Source: Blastococcus litoris (GTDB taxonomy: Bacteria; Actinomycetota; Actinomycetes; Mycobacteriales; Geodermatophilaceae). From it: a stretch of DNA of 64,000 bases. Both the position numbers and the translations under genes were made by a program. Of the stretch, positions 30,735 through 39,484 are shown piece by piece; positions within the stretch are counted from its first letter, which is position 1; each line of letters starts with the position of its first letter. The notes below the pieces were generated by a model. That model did not search any database, had not been told where the DNA came from, and worked only from the letters and a program-made list of their open reading frames with translations. The DNA is taken from positions 1-64,000 of the forward strand of contig NZ_QCZF01000014.1 in the NCBI RefSeq assembly GCF_003075095.1, in the 5' to 3' direction.

Positions 30735-31495
30735 CGGCGCACCAGCACCACGATGGCGACGACGCCCAGGACGACGATCGCTGTCCGGAGGACGCTTGCC
30801 GGCAGGCGGCGGCCGTAGCGGGAGCTGACCGCGCCCCCGGCGAGCGAGCCGGCGGCCAGCAGACCGGCGGCCGCCCAGTCGATCCGGTCGGTGGCGACGA
30901 CGACGTAGGCGCCGGCCGCCACGGTGTTCACGGTGAGGGTCAGCACGTTCTTCAGCGCGTTGAGCCGCTGCAGCGACTCGCGCAGCAGGAAGCCGAAGAT
31001 GCCGATCTGCAGCACTCCCTGGCTGGCGGCGAAGTAGCCGCCGTAGGTGCCCGTCGCGTACGCACCGGCGAAGAGGGCAGCGAGCCGGCCACCGCGCACG
31101 GGGGCGCCGTCCCCCTCGGGAACCCTGCGCTGCAGCACCGGCTGCACGGCGACCAGCACGACGGCGATCCCGATGAGCACCGGCACGACGGCCTCGAAGG
31201 TCGACGCGGGCAGGTGGAGCAGCAGGAAGGCGCCGGTCAGCGCGCCGAGGACCGACGCGGGCACGAGCCGCAGGAGCAGCCCCCGCTGGCCGCGCAGCTC
31301 GCGGCGGTAGCCGATCGAGCCGCTCACGTTGCCGGCGACCAGGCCCAGCGAGTTGCTGATGGTGGCCGGCACGGGGGGCAGGCCGACGGCCAGGAGCACC
31401 GGGAAGCTGACCAGCGTCCCCGAGCCGACGACGGCGTTGATGCCACCGGCTGCCACCCCGGCGGCCGCCACCGCGAGCATCTCCCAGCCGGTCAT
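30731..31495 (-). CDS. TSUP (TauE/SafE) anion exporter, first of pair
   Basis: 254-residue TSUP membrane protein, paralogous to the next gene: AAGGINAVVGSGTLVSFPVLLAVGLPPVPATISNSLGL in repeat one and TGTYGGYFAASQGVLQIGIFG in repeat two. About eight transmembrane helices. Start ATG 31495 gives MTGWEMLAVAAAG. Overlaps its paralog by four bases. The 62-base gap to the upstream membrane-protein gene lets that gene belong to the same transcript. Whether the pair forms a heteromer or exports different anions is unknown. Confidence 0.87.
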   Translation of the reverse strand: MTGWEMLAVAAAGVAAGGINAVVGSGTLVSFPVLLAVGLPPVPATISNSLGLVAGNVSGSIGYRRELRGQRGLLLRLVPASVLGALTGAFLLLHLPASTFEAVVPVLIGIAVVLVAVQPVLQRRVPEGDGAPVRGGRLAALFAGAYATGTYGGYFAASQGVLQIGIFGFLLRESLQRLNALKNVLTLTVNTVAAGAYVVVATDRIDWAAAGLLAAGSLAGGAVSSRYGRRLPASVLRTAIVVLGVVAIVVLVRR

Positions 31496-31557
31496 GCGGA
31501 CATCGCCGTCGAGCCTGTCACGGCGGGCGTGGCAGCCGCCCGCGCTCGGCCGGTCGA

Positions 31558-32211
31558 TCAGCTCACAGTCGCACCACCGGCCACCGTCACGTGCGGTGGC
31601 GTGAGCATGGCCTTGAGCGCCCCGAGCAGGCCGAGCACCGGGACGGCGACGGCACACCACATGCCCGGGCCGAAGCGGTCCGCCCGCCAGCCGGCCTCGG
31701 AGGCCAGGAGCAGCGCCGCCGCGGTCGCGGCGAGCGCGACGGCCAGGGCCAGCACCCCGAGCAGCCGGTGGGCGCGGGCGGGGACGAGCAGCGCGAACCC
31801 GAGCAGGACGAGCAGCCCGCCGCACAGCACGACGGTCAAGGGCTCCCACACGCCCCTGCGGGCGGACTCGGCGAGCCCCGCGTCGAGGGCCGCGCCGCCG
31901 CGCTGGACCAGCGTCAGCCCGGTCGAGCCCGCGCCGCGGGACCACGGGAGCAGGAGGCTGACGTTGGCCGCGACCCCGGCGAGCACCAGCGCCGCGGCGC
32001 CGAACGGCTCCGACCGGCGGACGACGGTGAGGCTCGGGATCCCGACGTCCCTCGGGACGTCCGGCGCGGCCTGGGTCGGTGCGGTGTCGCCTGCGCGCTC
32101 GGCCGGGAAGCCCAGGATCGTCGGCTCGCTGACGGGGGCCTCGACCCGTGGTGCCCGCCTGCGCGGCGCGCGCCGGCCGGAGCCGCTGGGCTGCTGCAGG
32201 CGCTGGGTCAT
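31558..32211 (-). CDS. Four-helix membrane protein, function unknown
   Basis: 217 residues: cytoplasmic N-terminus with a basic patch and Pro-rich stretch (about 1-68), then four hydrophobic segments (about 72-90, 120-140, 148-172, 178-200). ATG 32211 has GGAGG about six bases upstream. Not recognised; reminiscent of small actinobacterial envelope proteins. Divergent from the secreted metalloprotease; the 258-bp space between them (32212-32469) holds no gene that I can see, and a TACGTT at 32414-32419 is a possible -10 for the protease. Confidence 0.6.
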   Translation of the reverse strand: MTQRLQQPSGSGRRAPRRRAPRVEAPVSEPTILGFPAERAGDTAPTQAAPDVPRDVGIPSLTVVRRSEPFGAAALVLAGVAANVSLLLPWSRGAGSTGLTLVQRGGAALDAGLAESARRGVWEPLTVVLCGGLLVLLGFALLVPARAHRLLGVLALAVALAATAAALLLASEAGWRADRFGPGMWCAVAVPVLGLLGALKAMLTPPHVTVAGGATVS

Positions 32212-32469
32212 CGGGTCCTCCGACGGCGCGACGCGGCGCGGGGAGACGGCCGCAGGAGCGAGACTAGAGCCGCCGCACCCCACCCGGTACGACACCGGAC
32301 GCAATCGAGCGCGACACGCCGGACCGGTGTCCCCGCCGCCGCCCGCCGGTCGGGTCCCGGGAACGGGGAGCACCCGTTCGAGTCGAGGTGAGGATTCTCC
32401 GTCACCGGCCGTGTACGTTTCGCGACCGGCGCCACGGGGGCGCCCACTTCCTCGCCCGGGAGCCTGGAC

Positions 32470-34614
32470 ATGCCGTCCGTCCGTCGACCCTTCCGCCGTC
32501 CGGCGGTCGTCGCTCTCGCCGTCCTGGTGACCTCGGTCGCGCTGCTGCCGCGGTCCGCCGTCGCCGACGAGGTCCCCGAGTCGGTCGTCGGGGAGCTGGC
32601 GCGGACGTGGAGCGACCAGGATCCGGCTGGGGGAGGTGACTCCGGCCCGCTGAGCTGGGTGCGCACCGATGACGGCCGGACCGTGCGGATCCCCACGGAG
32701 GACGTCGTACGGCTCGAGGTGGGGTCGCGCGTGCAGGTGACGCTCGGCGGGGAGGTCGCGGACGAGCCGACCGTCTCGCAGGGCGTCGCGCCGGCCCGCG
32801 ACGTCGTGGCGGCGGCGTCCCTGACCGCCCCCGTCGCCGCTGCGGCCACGGCCACCAACGAGGTCACGGTCGTCCGGGTCGTCCCTCGGGGCGGGCGGGC
32901 CGACGGTGCCCAGATCGCCGACGTCGTCGCCCAGGTGAACGGGCCGGTGCACGACTACTGGGCGGAGCAGACCGGCGGCGGGATCGAGCTGTCGGCCACC
33001 GGCTGGCCGGACTGGGTCACGGTCCCCGCGGGCTGCGACGACCCGTACGGGATCCTCGACCAGGCAGCGGCAGCGGTGGGCTTCTCGCCCGGACCAGGCC
33101 GTCACCTGCTGGTCTACCTGCCGTACTACTTCGCCGAGCTGACGAACTGCGGCCAGGGCCTCGGCGAGCAGGGCGAGGGTCCCGGCGCAGGTGGGATGGC
33201 CTACGTCAAGGGCAGCGAGACCGGCCGCATCGCGCACGAGCTCGGCCACAACTTCGGCCTCGGCGACTCGACGATCCTCAAGTGCACGACCTCGCCGTCG
33301 GTGCCCTCGGTCGACGAGGGGAACTGCTTCGCCGCCCGCAACCCGGTGACCGACTTCTACGACGTCATGGGTGGCAACCCCACCGAGGTGGGCTCGCTGG
33401 GTGCGGTTCACGCCCAGCTCCTGGGGTTCGTCGATCCCGACTCGGAGCGGGTCGTGGTCGCCGGGCGCGATCCGCTCGGGACCTACCGCCTCTCACCGCT
33501 CGGCGGTGGGACGGGGGTGCGCACGCTGCAGATCGCCGTGCCCGGCGGTGCGGGCCCCGACGTGTACTGGCTGGAGTACCGGGCGGCGACCGGCCAGGAC
33601 GCCTGGCTCGGCGACGCCAGGAACTACTACGGCCTCGACGCCGGCGTCCTCCTGCGGCACGCGGGGCCGGACCTGGACCACACCTCGGTCCTGCTGGACG
33701 GGACACCTTCGACCGCCGGGGGTGTGGGCGACCTGCAGGTGGCGCTGCCCGTCGGTGCCCCGGTCCACCTGGCGCGGGCCGGGCTCTCGATCACCGTGCA
33801 GTCGCTCACCGCGGGGCAGGCCACCGTCCGGGTCGCCGCGGACCCGCCCGGGTCGCTCCCCCGGGACCGGACCGAGGACCTCGTCGCCGACGTGCTCGCC
33901 GCCGATCCGGCCGGTGGGCTCCAGCTCTACCCCGGTTCCGGGGGCGGCGGGTTCGCCCCACGGCGCACGGTCGGGTCGGGCTGGACCGGCCGCGACCAGC
34001 TGATGACGACGGGGGACTGGAACGGCGACGGCCACGACGACGTGCTGGCCCGGAACCCGGGCAACGGCGACCTGTGGCTCTACACGGGCGACGGCAGGGG
34101 CGGATTCTTCTTCGGGCGGGTCGTCGGGATCGGCTGGGGCGGTTTCGACGCCGTCTTCTCGCCCGGCGACTGGAACGGGGACGGCCCGGTCGACCTCCTG
34201 GCACGCCGGCGCGGCGACGGCGCGCTGCTGCTCTACCCGGGCAACGGGACGGGCGCCTTCGGCAGCCCCTCGGTCGTCGGCACCGGCTGGGGCGGCATGA
34301 CCGACCTGTCCGCCGGGGGTGACTGGAACCGCGACGGCCTGCCCGACCTCGTAGCCCGGGACTGGGCCGGTTACCTGCACCTGTACTCCGGCAACGGGAC
34401 AGGTGGCTTCTCCGGTCAGCGCACCATCGGTGTCGGCTGGCAGGGCTTCGCGCAGATCGTCGGACCCGGCGACTGGGACGGCGACGGGCGATCGGACCTG
34501 CTCGCCCAGGCGGGCAACGGGGCCCTGGTGCTCTACCCGGGCGACGGCGAGGGCGGTTTCCTGGCGAGCAGGCCGATCGGCAGCGGTTGGACGGGTTTCC
34601 GCCTGTTCGACTGA
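32470..34614 (+). CDS. Secreted zinc metalloprotease with FG-GAP repeats
   Basis: 714 residues with an N-terminal signal (basic start, hydrophobic core, AVA cleavage near residue 33). The catalytic region has the metzincin-type zinc motif HELGHNFGLGD at residues 256-266, like gametolysin (M11) and reprolysin-type enzymes, followed by a downstream MGG segment (DVMGGNPTEVG) that may be the Met-turn. Residues about 470-714 hold FG-GAP/VCBS-type repeats, each with a Ca2+-binding DWNGDG-like loop (DWNGDGHDD, DWNGDGPVD, DWNRDGLPD, DWDGDGRSD). It would cut extracellular proteins while the repeats bind a surface or polysaccharide. ATG start with GGGAG eight bases upstream. Confidence 0.85.
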   Translation: MPSVRRPFRRPAVVALAVLVTSVALLPRSAVADEVPESVVGELARTWSDQDPAGGGDSGPLSWVRTDDGRTVRIPTEDVVRLEVGSRVQVTLGGEVADEPTVSQGVAPARDVVAAASLTAPVAAAATATNEVTVVRVVPRGGRADGAQIADVVAQVNGPVHDYWAEQTGGGIELSATGWPDWVTVPAGCDDPYGILDQAAAAVGFSPGPGRHLLVYLPYYFAELTNCGQGLGEQGEGPGAGGMAYVKGSETGRIAHELGHNFGLGDSTILKCTTSPSVPSVDEGNCFAARNPVTDFYDVMGGNPTEVGSLGAVHAQLLGFVDPDSERVVVAGRDPLGTYRLSPLGGGTGVRTLQIAVPGGAGPDVYWLEYRAATGQDAWLGDARNYYGLDAGVLLRHAGPDLDHTSVLLDGTPSTAGGVGDLQVALPVGAPVHLARAGLSITVQSLTAGQATVRVAADPPGSLPRDRTEDLVADVLAADPAGGLQLYPGSGGGGFAPRRTVGSGWTGRDQLMTTGDWNGDGHDDVLARNPGNGDLWLYTGDGRGGFFFGRVVGIGWGGFDAVFSPGDWNGDGPVDLLARRRGDGALLLYPGNGTGAFGSPSVVGTGWGGMTDLSAGGDWNRDGLPDLVARDWAGYLHLYSGNGTGGFSGQRTIGVGWQGFAQIVGPGDWDGDGRSDLLAQAGNGALVLYPGDGEGGFLASRPIGSGWTGFRLFD

Positions 34615-34626
34615 CCGCTCCCGACG

Positions 34627-37173
34627 TCAGTCCTTGCGGCCCGCCTCGACGACGCGGAGCACCGCGGCGCCCTCCTCGTCCGAGGCCTCCAGGTCGACCT
34701 CGACGTCGATGCCCCAGTCGTGGTTGCCCTCGGGGTCGTCGAGGATCTGGCGCACCCGCCAGACGCCCGGCTCGTCCTCGTCGACGATGAGCAGCGCCGG
34801 GCCGCGGGCGTCGGCGCCGGTCAGCAGCTCGTCGTGCTCCTCGAAGTACCCCCGCACGACCTGCTCCCACCGGTCGGCGTCCCAGCCGGAGGAGGAGTCG
34901 AGCTCCCCGAGGTCGTACCAGCGACGGCGGGCGAACAGCTCGACGCGGCGGAACAGCGCATTGCGGACCATCGCGGTGAACGCCCGCCGGTTGCCGGTGA
35001 GCGGGCGGGGCCGCGCCGGGACGGCGACCTCGGCCACCGGCCCGTCGTCCGGATTGGTCAGCGCCTCCCACTCGTCGAGCAGCGAGGAGTCCACCTGGCG
35101 CACCAGCTCGCCGAGCCACTCGACCAGGTCGGTGACCTCCTCGGTCCGGGCGGAGGCAGGCACTCCCGACCGCAGCGCCTTGAAGGCGTCGGAGAGGTAG
35201 CGCAGCACCGCCCCCTCGGACCGCGTCAGCCCGTAGGTGTTCACGAACTCGCGGAAGGTGGACGCCTGCTCCCAGATCTCGCGCACGACCGACTTGGGCG
35301 ACAGCTGCGCGTCGGCGGCCCACGGGTTGGTCTGGCGGTAGACGTCGTAGGCGTGGCCCAGCAGCTCCTCGAGCGGCTTGGGGTAGCTGACCTCCTCGAG
35401 CAGCTCCATCCGCTCCTCGTACTCGATGCCCTCGGCCTTCATCTGCGCGACGGCCTCGCCCTTGGCCTTGTTCAGCTGCGCCGCGAGGATCTGCCGCGGG
35501 TCGTCGAGGGTCGCCTCGATGACGCTCACGACGTCCATGGCGTACGTGTCCGACGCCGGGTCGAGCAGGTCGATGGCGGCCAGCGCGAAGGTCGACAGCG
35601 GCTGGTTGAGCGCGAAGTCCTCGGGCAGGTCGAGGGTCAGGTCGTAGCGGCGGCCGTCCGGCTCCGGCTCCGGCAACCGTTCCAGGACGCCGGCCTGCAG
35701 CAGCGACCGGGCGATGCCGATGGCCTCGCGGATGAGCCGCAGCTGCCGCTTGCGCGGCTCGTGGTTGTCGGTCAGCAGCCGGCGCATGGCCGCGACCGGG
35801 TCGCCCGGCCGGTCGACGACGTCGAGCAGCATCGCCGTCGTCACCCGCATGTGGCTGGTCAGCTTCTCCGGCTCGGACTCGATCAGCCGGTTCATGGTGG
35901 CCTCGCTCCAGGGCACCATGCCCTCGGGCGCCTTCTTGCGGACCAGTTTGCGGCGCTTCTTCGGGTCGTCCTCGACCTTCGCGAACATCTTGAGGTTCTC
36001 GACCTCGTGCTCGGGCGCCTGGACGACGACGGTGCCCGCCGTGTCGTAGCCGGCCCGCCCGGCCCGCCCGGCGATCTGGTGGAACTCGCGCACCTGCAGC
36101 AGCCGCATGCGGGTGCCGTCGTACTTGGACAGGGCCGAGAAGACGACGGTCCGGATGGGCACGTTGATGCCGACGCCGAGGGTGTCGGTGCCGCAGATGA
36201 CCTTGAGCAGGCCGGCCTGGGCCAGCTGCTCCACCAGCCGCCGGTACTTGGGCAGCATCCCGGCGTGGTGGACGCCGATGCCGTGCCGGACCAGCCTGCT
36301 GAGCGTGGTGCCGAACGCCGAGGAGAACCGGAAGCCGCCGATCATCTCGGCGATCGCGGCCTTCTCCTCCTTCGTCGACACGTTGACGCTCATCAGTGCC
36401 TGCGCCCGCTCGAGTGCCGACGCCTGGGTGAAGTGCACGACGTAGACCGGCGCCTGCTTCGTGTCGAGCAGCTCCTGGATCGTCTCGTGCATCGGCGTCG
36501 TCGCGTAGTAGTGGTGCAGCGGCACCGGGCGCTCGGCATTGGCCACCAGCGCGGTGGGCCGGCCGGTGCGCCGGGTGAGGTCCTCGCGCAGGGACGTGAC
36601 GTCGCCGAGCGTGGCGCTCATCAGCAGGAACTGCGCCCTCGGCAGCTCCAGCAGCGGCACCTGCCACGCCCAGCCGCGGTCGGGGTCGCCGTAGAAGTGG
36701 AACTCGTCCATGACGACGAGCCCGATGTCGGCGTCCGCGCCCTCGCGCAGCGCGATGTTGGCCAGCACCTCGGCGGTGCAGGCGATGATCGGGGCGCCGG
36801 GGTTCACGCTCGCGTCGCCGGTCAGCATCCCGACGTTCGCGGCGCCGAAGACCCCGCAGAGGGCGAAGAACTTCTCGCTGACCAGCGCCTTGATCGGCGC
36901 GGTGTAGTAGCTGCGCCGCCCACCCGCGAGTGCCGCGTACTGGGCGCCCGTCGCCACCAGCGACTTGCCCGACCCGGTGGGCGTGGCCAGGACGACGTTC
37001 GCGCCGCTGACCAGCTCGATCAGCGCCTCCTCCTGGGCGGGGTAGAGCACGGTGCCGCCCGCTTCGGCCCACGCGGCGAAGGTGGCGAACAGCTCGTCGG
37101 CGTCGCCGCCCTTCGCTCGGAGGGCGGTCAGGTCGGCGGCGTCGTCGAGCAGGGGAGGGGCGGTGGTCGTCAT
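34627..37173 (-). CDS. DEAD/DEAH helicase with DUF3516
   Basis: 848-residue superfamily 2 helicase. Walker A LATPTGSGKS near residue 60, motif II VVMDEFHFYGD, motif III LLMSATLGD, motif V GTDTLGVGINVPI and motif VI QIAGRAGRAGYD, then a long C-terminal DUF3516 region typical of actinobacterial and alphaproteobacterial members. The DEFH box and Ski2-like layout suggest RNA unwinding, in mRNA turnover or translation. ATG 37173 preferred; GTG 37182 is possible three codons upstream. A PHO-box-like array 113 bp upstream points to phosphate-starvation control. Confidence 0.9.
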   Translation of the reverse strand: MTTTAPPLLDDAADLTALRAKGGDADELFATFAAWAEAGGTVLYPAQEEALIELVSGANVVLATPTGSGKSLVATGAQYAALAGGRRSYYTAPIKALVSEKFFALCGVFGAANVGMLTGDASVNPGAPIIACTAEVLANIALREGADADIGLVVMDEFHFYGDPDRGWAWQVPLLELPRAQFLLMSATLGDVTSLREDLTRRTGRPTALVANAERPVPLHHYYATTPMHETIQELLDTKQAPVYVVHFTQASALERAQALMSVNVSTKEEKAAIAEMIGGFRFSSAFGTTLSRLVRHGIGVHHAGMLPKYRRLVEQLAQAGLLKVICGTDTLGVGINVPIRTVVFSALSKYDGTRMRLLQVREFHQIAGRAGRAGYDTAGTVVVQAPEHEVENLKMFAKVEDDPKKRRKLVRKKAPEGMVPWSEATMNRLIESEPEKLTSHMRVTTAMLLDVVDRPGDPVAAMRRLLTDNHEPRKRQLRLIREAIGIARSLLQAGVLERLPEPEPDGRRYDLTLDLPEDFALNQPLSTFALAAIDLLDPASDTYAMDVVSVIEATLDDPRQILAAQLNKAKGEAVAQMKAEGIEYEERMELLEEVSYPKPLEELLGHAYDVYRQTNPWAADAQLSPKSVVREIWEQASTFREFVNTYGLTRSEGAVLRYLSDAFKALRSGVPASARTEEVTDLVEWLGELVRQVDSSLLDEWEALTNPDDGPVAEVAVPARPRPLTGNRRAFTAMVRNALFRRVELFARRRWYDLGELDSSSGWDADRWEQVVRGYFEEHDELLTGADARGPALLIVDEDEPGVWRVRQILDDPEGNHDWGIDVEVDLEASDEEGAAVLRVVEAGRKD

Positions 37174-37285
37174 CAGGGGCACCAGCGTGCCCGATGCCCC
37201 GGGGCTTCCCGCGCAGCCGCCCGATCGGGGCGGGTTCGGTCACGAAGTGGTAACGGAACCTGAAGAGGGGCGTAGTGGACGCCGA

Positions 37286-37325
37286 AGTGGAGAGAAGGTG
37301 AACAACAGGTGAACGGAAGGTGGAT
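37286..37325 (-). promoter_or_regulatory. PHO box: PHO-box-like direct repeat array
   Basis: Read on the minus strand: ATCCACC, GTTCACC, GTTCACC, CTCCACT, each unit starting exactly 11 bases after the last. GTTCACC at 11-bp period is the Streptomyces PhoP PHO-box consensus, also bound by mycobacterial RegX3-type regulators. It points toward the DUF3516 helicase. The plus-strand complement (GGTGAAC units) ends 5 bases before ATG 37331. Confidence 0.7.
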
Positions 37326-37330
37326 GGACG

Positions 37331-37468
37331 ATGCGTGATCTGGGATGCCCGGAGTGCCGGTGGGTTCCCGTCGTGGACGCCGACGGCAGGCGGCGGCTGG
37401 AGATGCGCTGGCAGCTGTCCGGCCCGGTCACGGCCGTGCGTGCCGCGGAGGTGTCGCGGGCGGCCTGA
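37331..37468 (+). CDS. Possible 45-residue protein
   Basis: ATG 37331 to TGA 37468, MRDLGCPECRWVPVVD at the start, then basic and hydrophobic residues ending VSRAA. A CPEC pair resembles half of a zinc ribbon. GGAAGG lies ten bases upstream but belongs to the PHO-like repeat array, so the ribosome-site evidence is compromised. Possibly a real small regulator; equally it may be a chance frame. Confidence 0.35.
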   Translation: MRDLGCPECRWVPVVDADGRRRLEMRWQLSGPVTAVRAAEVSRAA

Positions 37469-37480
37469 GCCGCCGGCGCA

Positions 37481-37506
37481 GGTTCCCCCTCGTCCTCGTC
37501 GGGTAG
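37481..37506 (+). promoter_or_regulatory. SigB/SigF-type general stress promoter
   Basis: GGTT at 37481-37484, a 16-base spacer, then GGGTAG at 37501-37506: matches the actinobacterial stress-sigma pattern GTTT/GGTT-N15-16-GGGTAT. Sixty-one bases before the ATG of the stress-type SDR. Confidence 0.6.
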
Positions 37507-37567
37507 CGCGCGGGACAGTTCCGGGCCGCAGGGGTCCGGGCACCCGTGCACCCACCGGAGGACGCCC

Positions 37568-38425
37568 ATGTCATCGCCCCGCCCCGAGAGCCAGCCCGCG
37601 CAGAAGCAGGACGTGCCGGGGGTGCTCGGGAAGATGGATCCCCGGCCGGACCACGGCGAGGAGAGCTACCGCGGGTCCGGGAAGCTGAGCGGCAAGGCCG
37701 CGGTGATCACCGGCGGCGACAGCGGCATCGGTCGCGCGGTCGCCATCGCCTTCGCCCGCGAGGGCGCCGACGTCCTGATCTCGTACCTGGACGAGCACGA
37801 GGACGCGCAGGACACCGCGAGGTACGTCGAGGAGGCGGGGCGGAAGTGCGTGCTGGTGCCCGGTGACCTCTCCGACCGCGCGCACTGCAGGACGATCATC
37901 CCGAAGGCGGTCGAGGAGTTCGGCAAGGTCGACATCCTGGTGAACAACGCCGCCTTCCAGATGAGCCACGACACCCTCGACGAGGTGTCGGACGACGAGT
38001 GGGACCACACCGTCGCCACCAACCTCACCGCCATGTTCGTCCTGACCAGGGACGCGATCCCGCACATGCCGGCCGGCGGAGCGATCATCAACTCGTCATC
38101 GGTCAACTCCGACATGCCGAGCCCGAACCTGGCGCCCTACGCGATGACCAAGGCCGGCATCGCCAACTTCACGGCGAGCATGGCGCAGATGTACGCCGAC
38201 AAGGGCATCCGCGCCAACAGCGTCGCCCCGGGCCCGATCTGGACGCCGCTGATCCCGGCCACCATGCCCGAGGAGAAGGTGGAGAGCTTCGGCGAGCAGG
38301 TGCCGATGGGTCGTGCCGGGCAGCCGGCCGAGCTCGCGCCGGTCTACGTCCTGCTCGCCAGCGACGAGGCGTCCTACGTCTCGGGCGCGCGCGTGGCCGT
38401 CACCGGCGGCAACCCGATCCTCTGA
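37568..38425 (+). CDS. Short-chain dehydrogenase, YghA/general-stress type
   Basis: 285-residue SDR with an N-terminal extension of about 40 residues before the Rossmann motif VITGGDSGIGRAVAIAF, the subgroup often called stress protein 39 or YghA. NAG motif NNAAFQM, catalytic SSS in INSSSVNSDMP, YAMTKAG with Tyr-x3-Lys, and NSVAPGPIWTPL are all present. Soluble NAD(P)-dependent oxidoreductase with unknown substrate. ATG 37568 with GGAGG five bases upstream; preceded by a stress-sigma promoter, consistent with expression in stationary phase, desiccation or oxidative stress. Confidence 0.9.
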   Translation: MSSPRPESQPAQKQDVPGVLGKMDPRPDHGEESYRGSGKLSGKAAVITGGDSGIGRAVAIAFAREGADVLISYLDEHEDAQDTARYVEEAGRKCVLVPGDLSDRAHCRTIIPKAVEEFGKVDILVNNAAFQMSHDTLDEVSDDEWDHTVATNLTAMFVLTRDAIPHMPAGGAIINSSSVNSDMPSPNLAPYAMTKAGIANFTASMAQMYADKGIRANSVAPGPIWTPLIPATMPEEKVESFGEQVPMGRAGQPAELAPVYVLLASDEASYVSGARVAVTGGNPIL

Positions 38426-38462
38426 GGGGCTCGAGAGGAGCCATTGTGGCCACGTCGGCCGC

Positions 38463-39365
38463 TCAGGCGCGCAGCGCTGCCGCGATCCGCCCGACGCCGG
38501 CCGGGCGGACGCGGCAGCAGCCGCCGACCAGCCGGGCCCCCGCGGCGGTCCACCCGGGGACGTCCTCCGGCGAGACCCCGGGGGGCCCGGTCCACCGCCG
38601 GCCGGCGGCGTCCCACGTCTCGCCGCTGTTCGGGTAGACGACGACCGGGCGGCCGGCGGTCGTGGCGGCGGCGAGCGCCGGCCCGACGGCCGCCGGCGCC
38701 GTGCAGTTGACCCCCACCGCGACCACGGCATCGACGTCGGCCGCCATCGCGAAGACGTCCGCGGCCCGCTCGCCGCGGCGGGTCCGGGCGACGCCGTCTC
38801 CGTCGACCACGGTGGTCAGCGACAGCCACACCGGGACGCCGAGGGCGTCGGCCTCGGCGAGCAGCGCCTCCGCCTCGGCCGCCGCGGGCACGGTCTCGCA
38901 GGCCAGCACGTCGGCGCCGGCGTCGGCGAGCAGGTGCATCCGCGGGCGGTGGAACGCGCGCAGGCCGGGCACTCCCACCTCGGCGACGTAGCCGCCGGTG
39001 TACTCCGATCCGTCGGCCAGCATCGCGCCGTAGGGCCCCACCGACCCGGCGACCCAGCCGGTTCCGCCCTGCCCCTCGCGGGCCAGCGCCACCGACGACG
39101 CGATCAGCCGCCGGGCCTCGTCCGCGTCCACCCCCGCCGCGCCGAAGCCCTCGACCGTCGCCTGGTAGCTCGCCGTCGTCGCCACCTGGGCGCCGGCAGC
39201 CGCGAACGCGGCGTGCGCGGCCACGACGGCCGCCGGGTCGTCGCGGAGCAGCCGGGCCGACCACAGGGCGGACGAGACGTCGTGCCCGCGTGCATCGAGC
39301 TCCGTGGACAGCCCGCCGTCGAGGACGAGCGGCCCGGTGGCGAGCGCAGCACGCAGCGAAGGCAT
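38463..39365 (-). CDS. mmuM: Homocysteine S-methyltransferase
   Basis: 300-residue MmuM-type enzyme transferring a methyl group, typically from S-methylmethionine, to homocysteine. Zinc-binding cysteines are visible in GVNCTAP (about 216) and LVGGCCRV (about 283). N-terminal LDGGLSTELDARG and ATTASYQATVEGF are typical. Start ATG 39365 gives MPSLRAAL; ATG 39377 four codons upstream is also possible. Convergent with the SDR; a short GGCTC/GAGCC hairpin around 38429 lies between them. Confidence 0.9.
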   Translation of the reverse strand: MPSLRAALATGPLVLDGGLSTELDARGHDVSSALWSARLLRDDPAAVVAAHAAFAAAGAQVATTASYQATVEGFGAAGVDADEARRLIASSVALAREGQGGTGWVAGSVGPYGAMLADGSEYTGGYVAEVGVPGLRAFHRPRMHLLADAGADVLACETVPAAAEAEALLAEADALGVPVWLSLTTVVDGDGVARTRRGERAADVFAMAADVDAVVAVGVNCTAPAAVGPALAAATTAGRPVVVYPNSGETWDAAGRRWTGPPGVSPEDVPGWTAAGARLVGGCCRVRPAGVGRIAAALRA

Positions 39366-39472
39366 GCCCGCGATCATCCCGCGGTACCGCCGCCCCGGCG
39401 CGACCCGCGGTGCCGAGCCCGTACCGGCGGGCGGTCCGCCGGAAACCGCGTGCGCGGGGACCGGTGGCCACC

Positions 39473-39478
39473 TACCGT
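39473..39478 (+). promoter_or_regulatory. -10 element, leaderless phosphotransferase transcript
   Basis: TACCGT exactly six bases before GTG 39485; no SD present. Confidence 0.5.
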
Positions 39479-39484
39479 CTCCCG

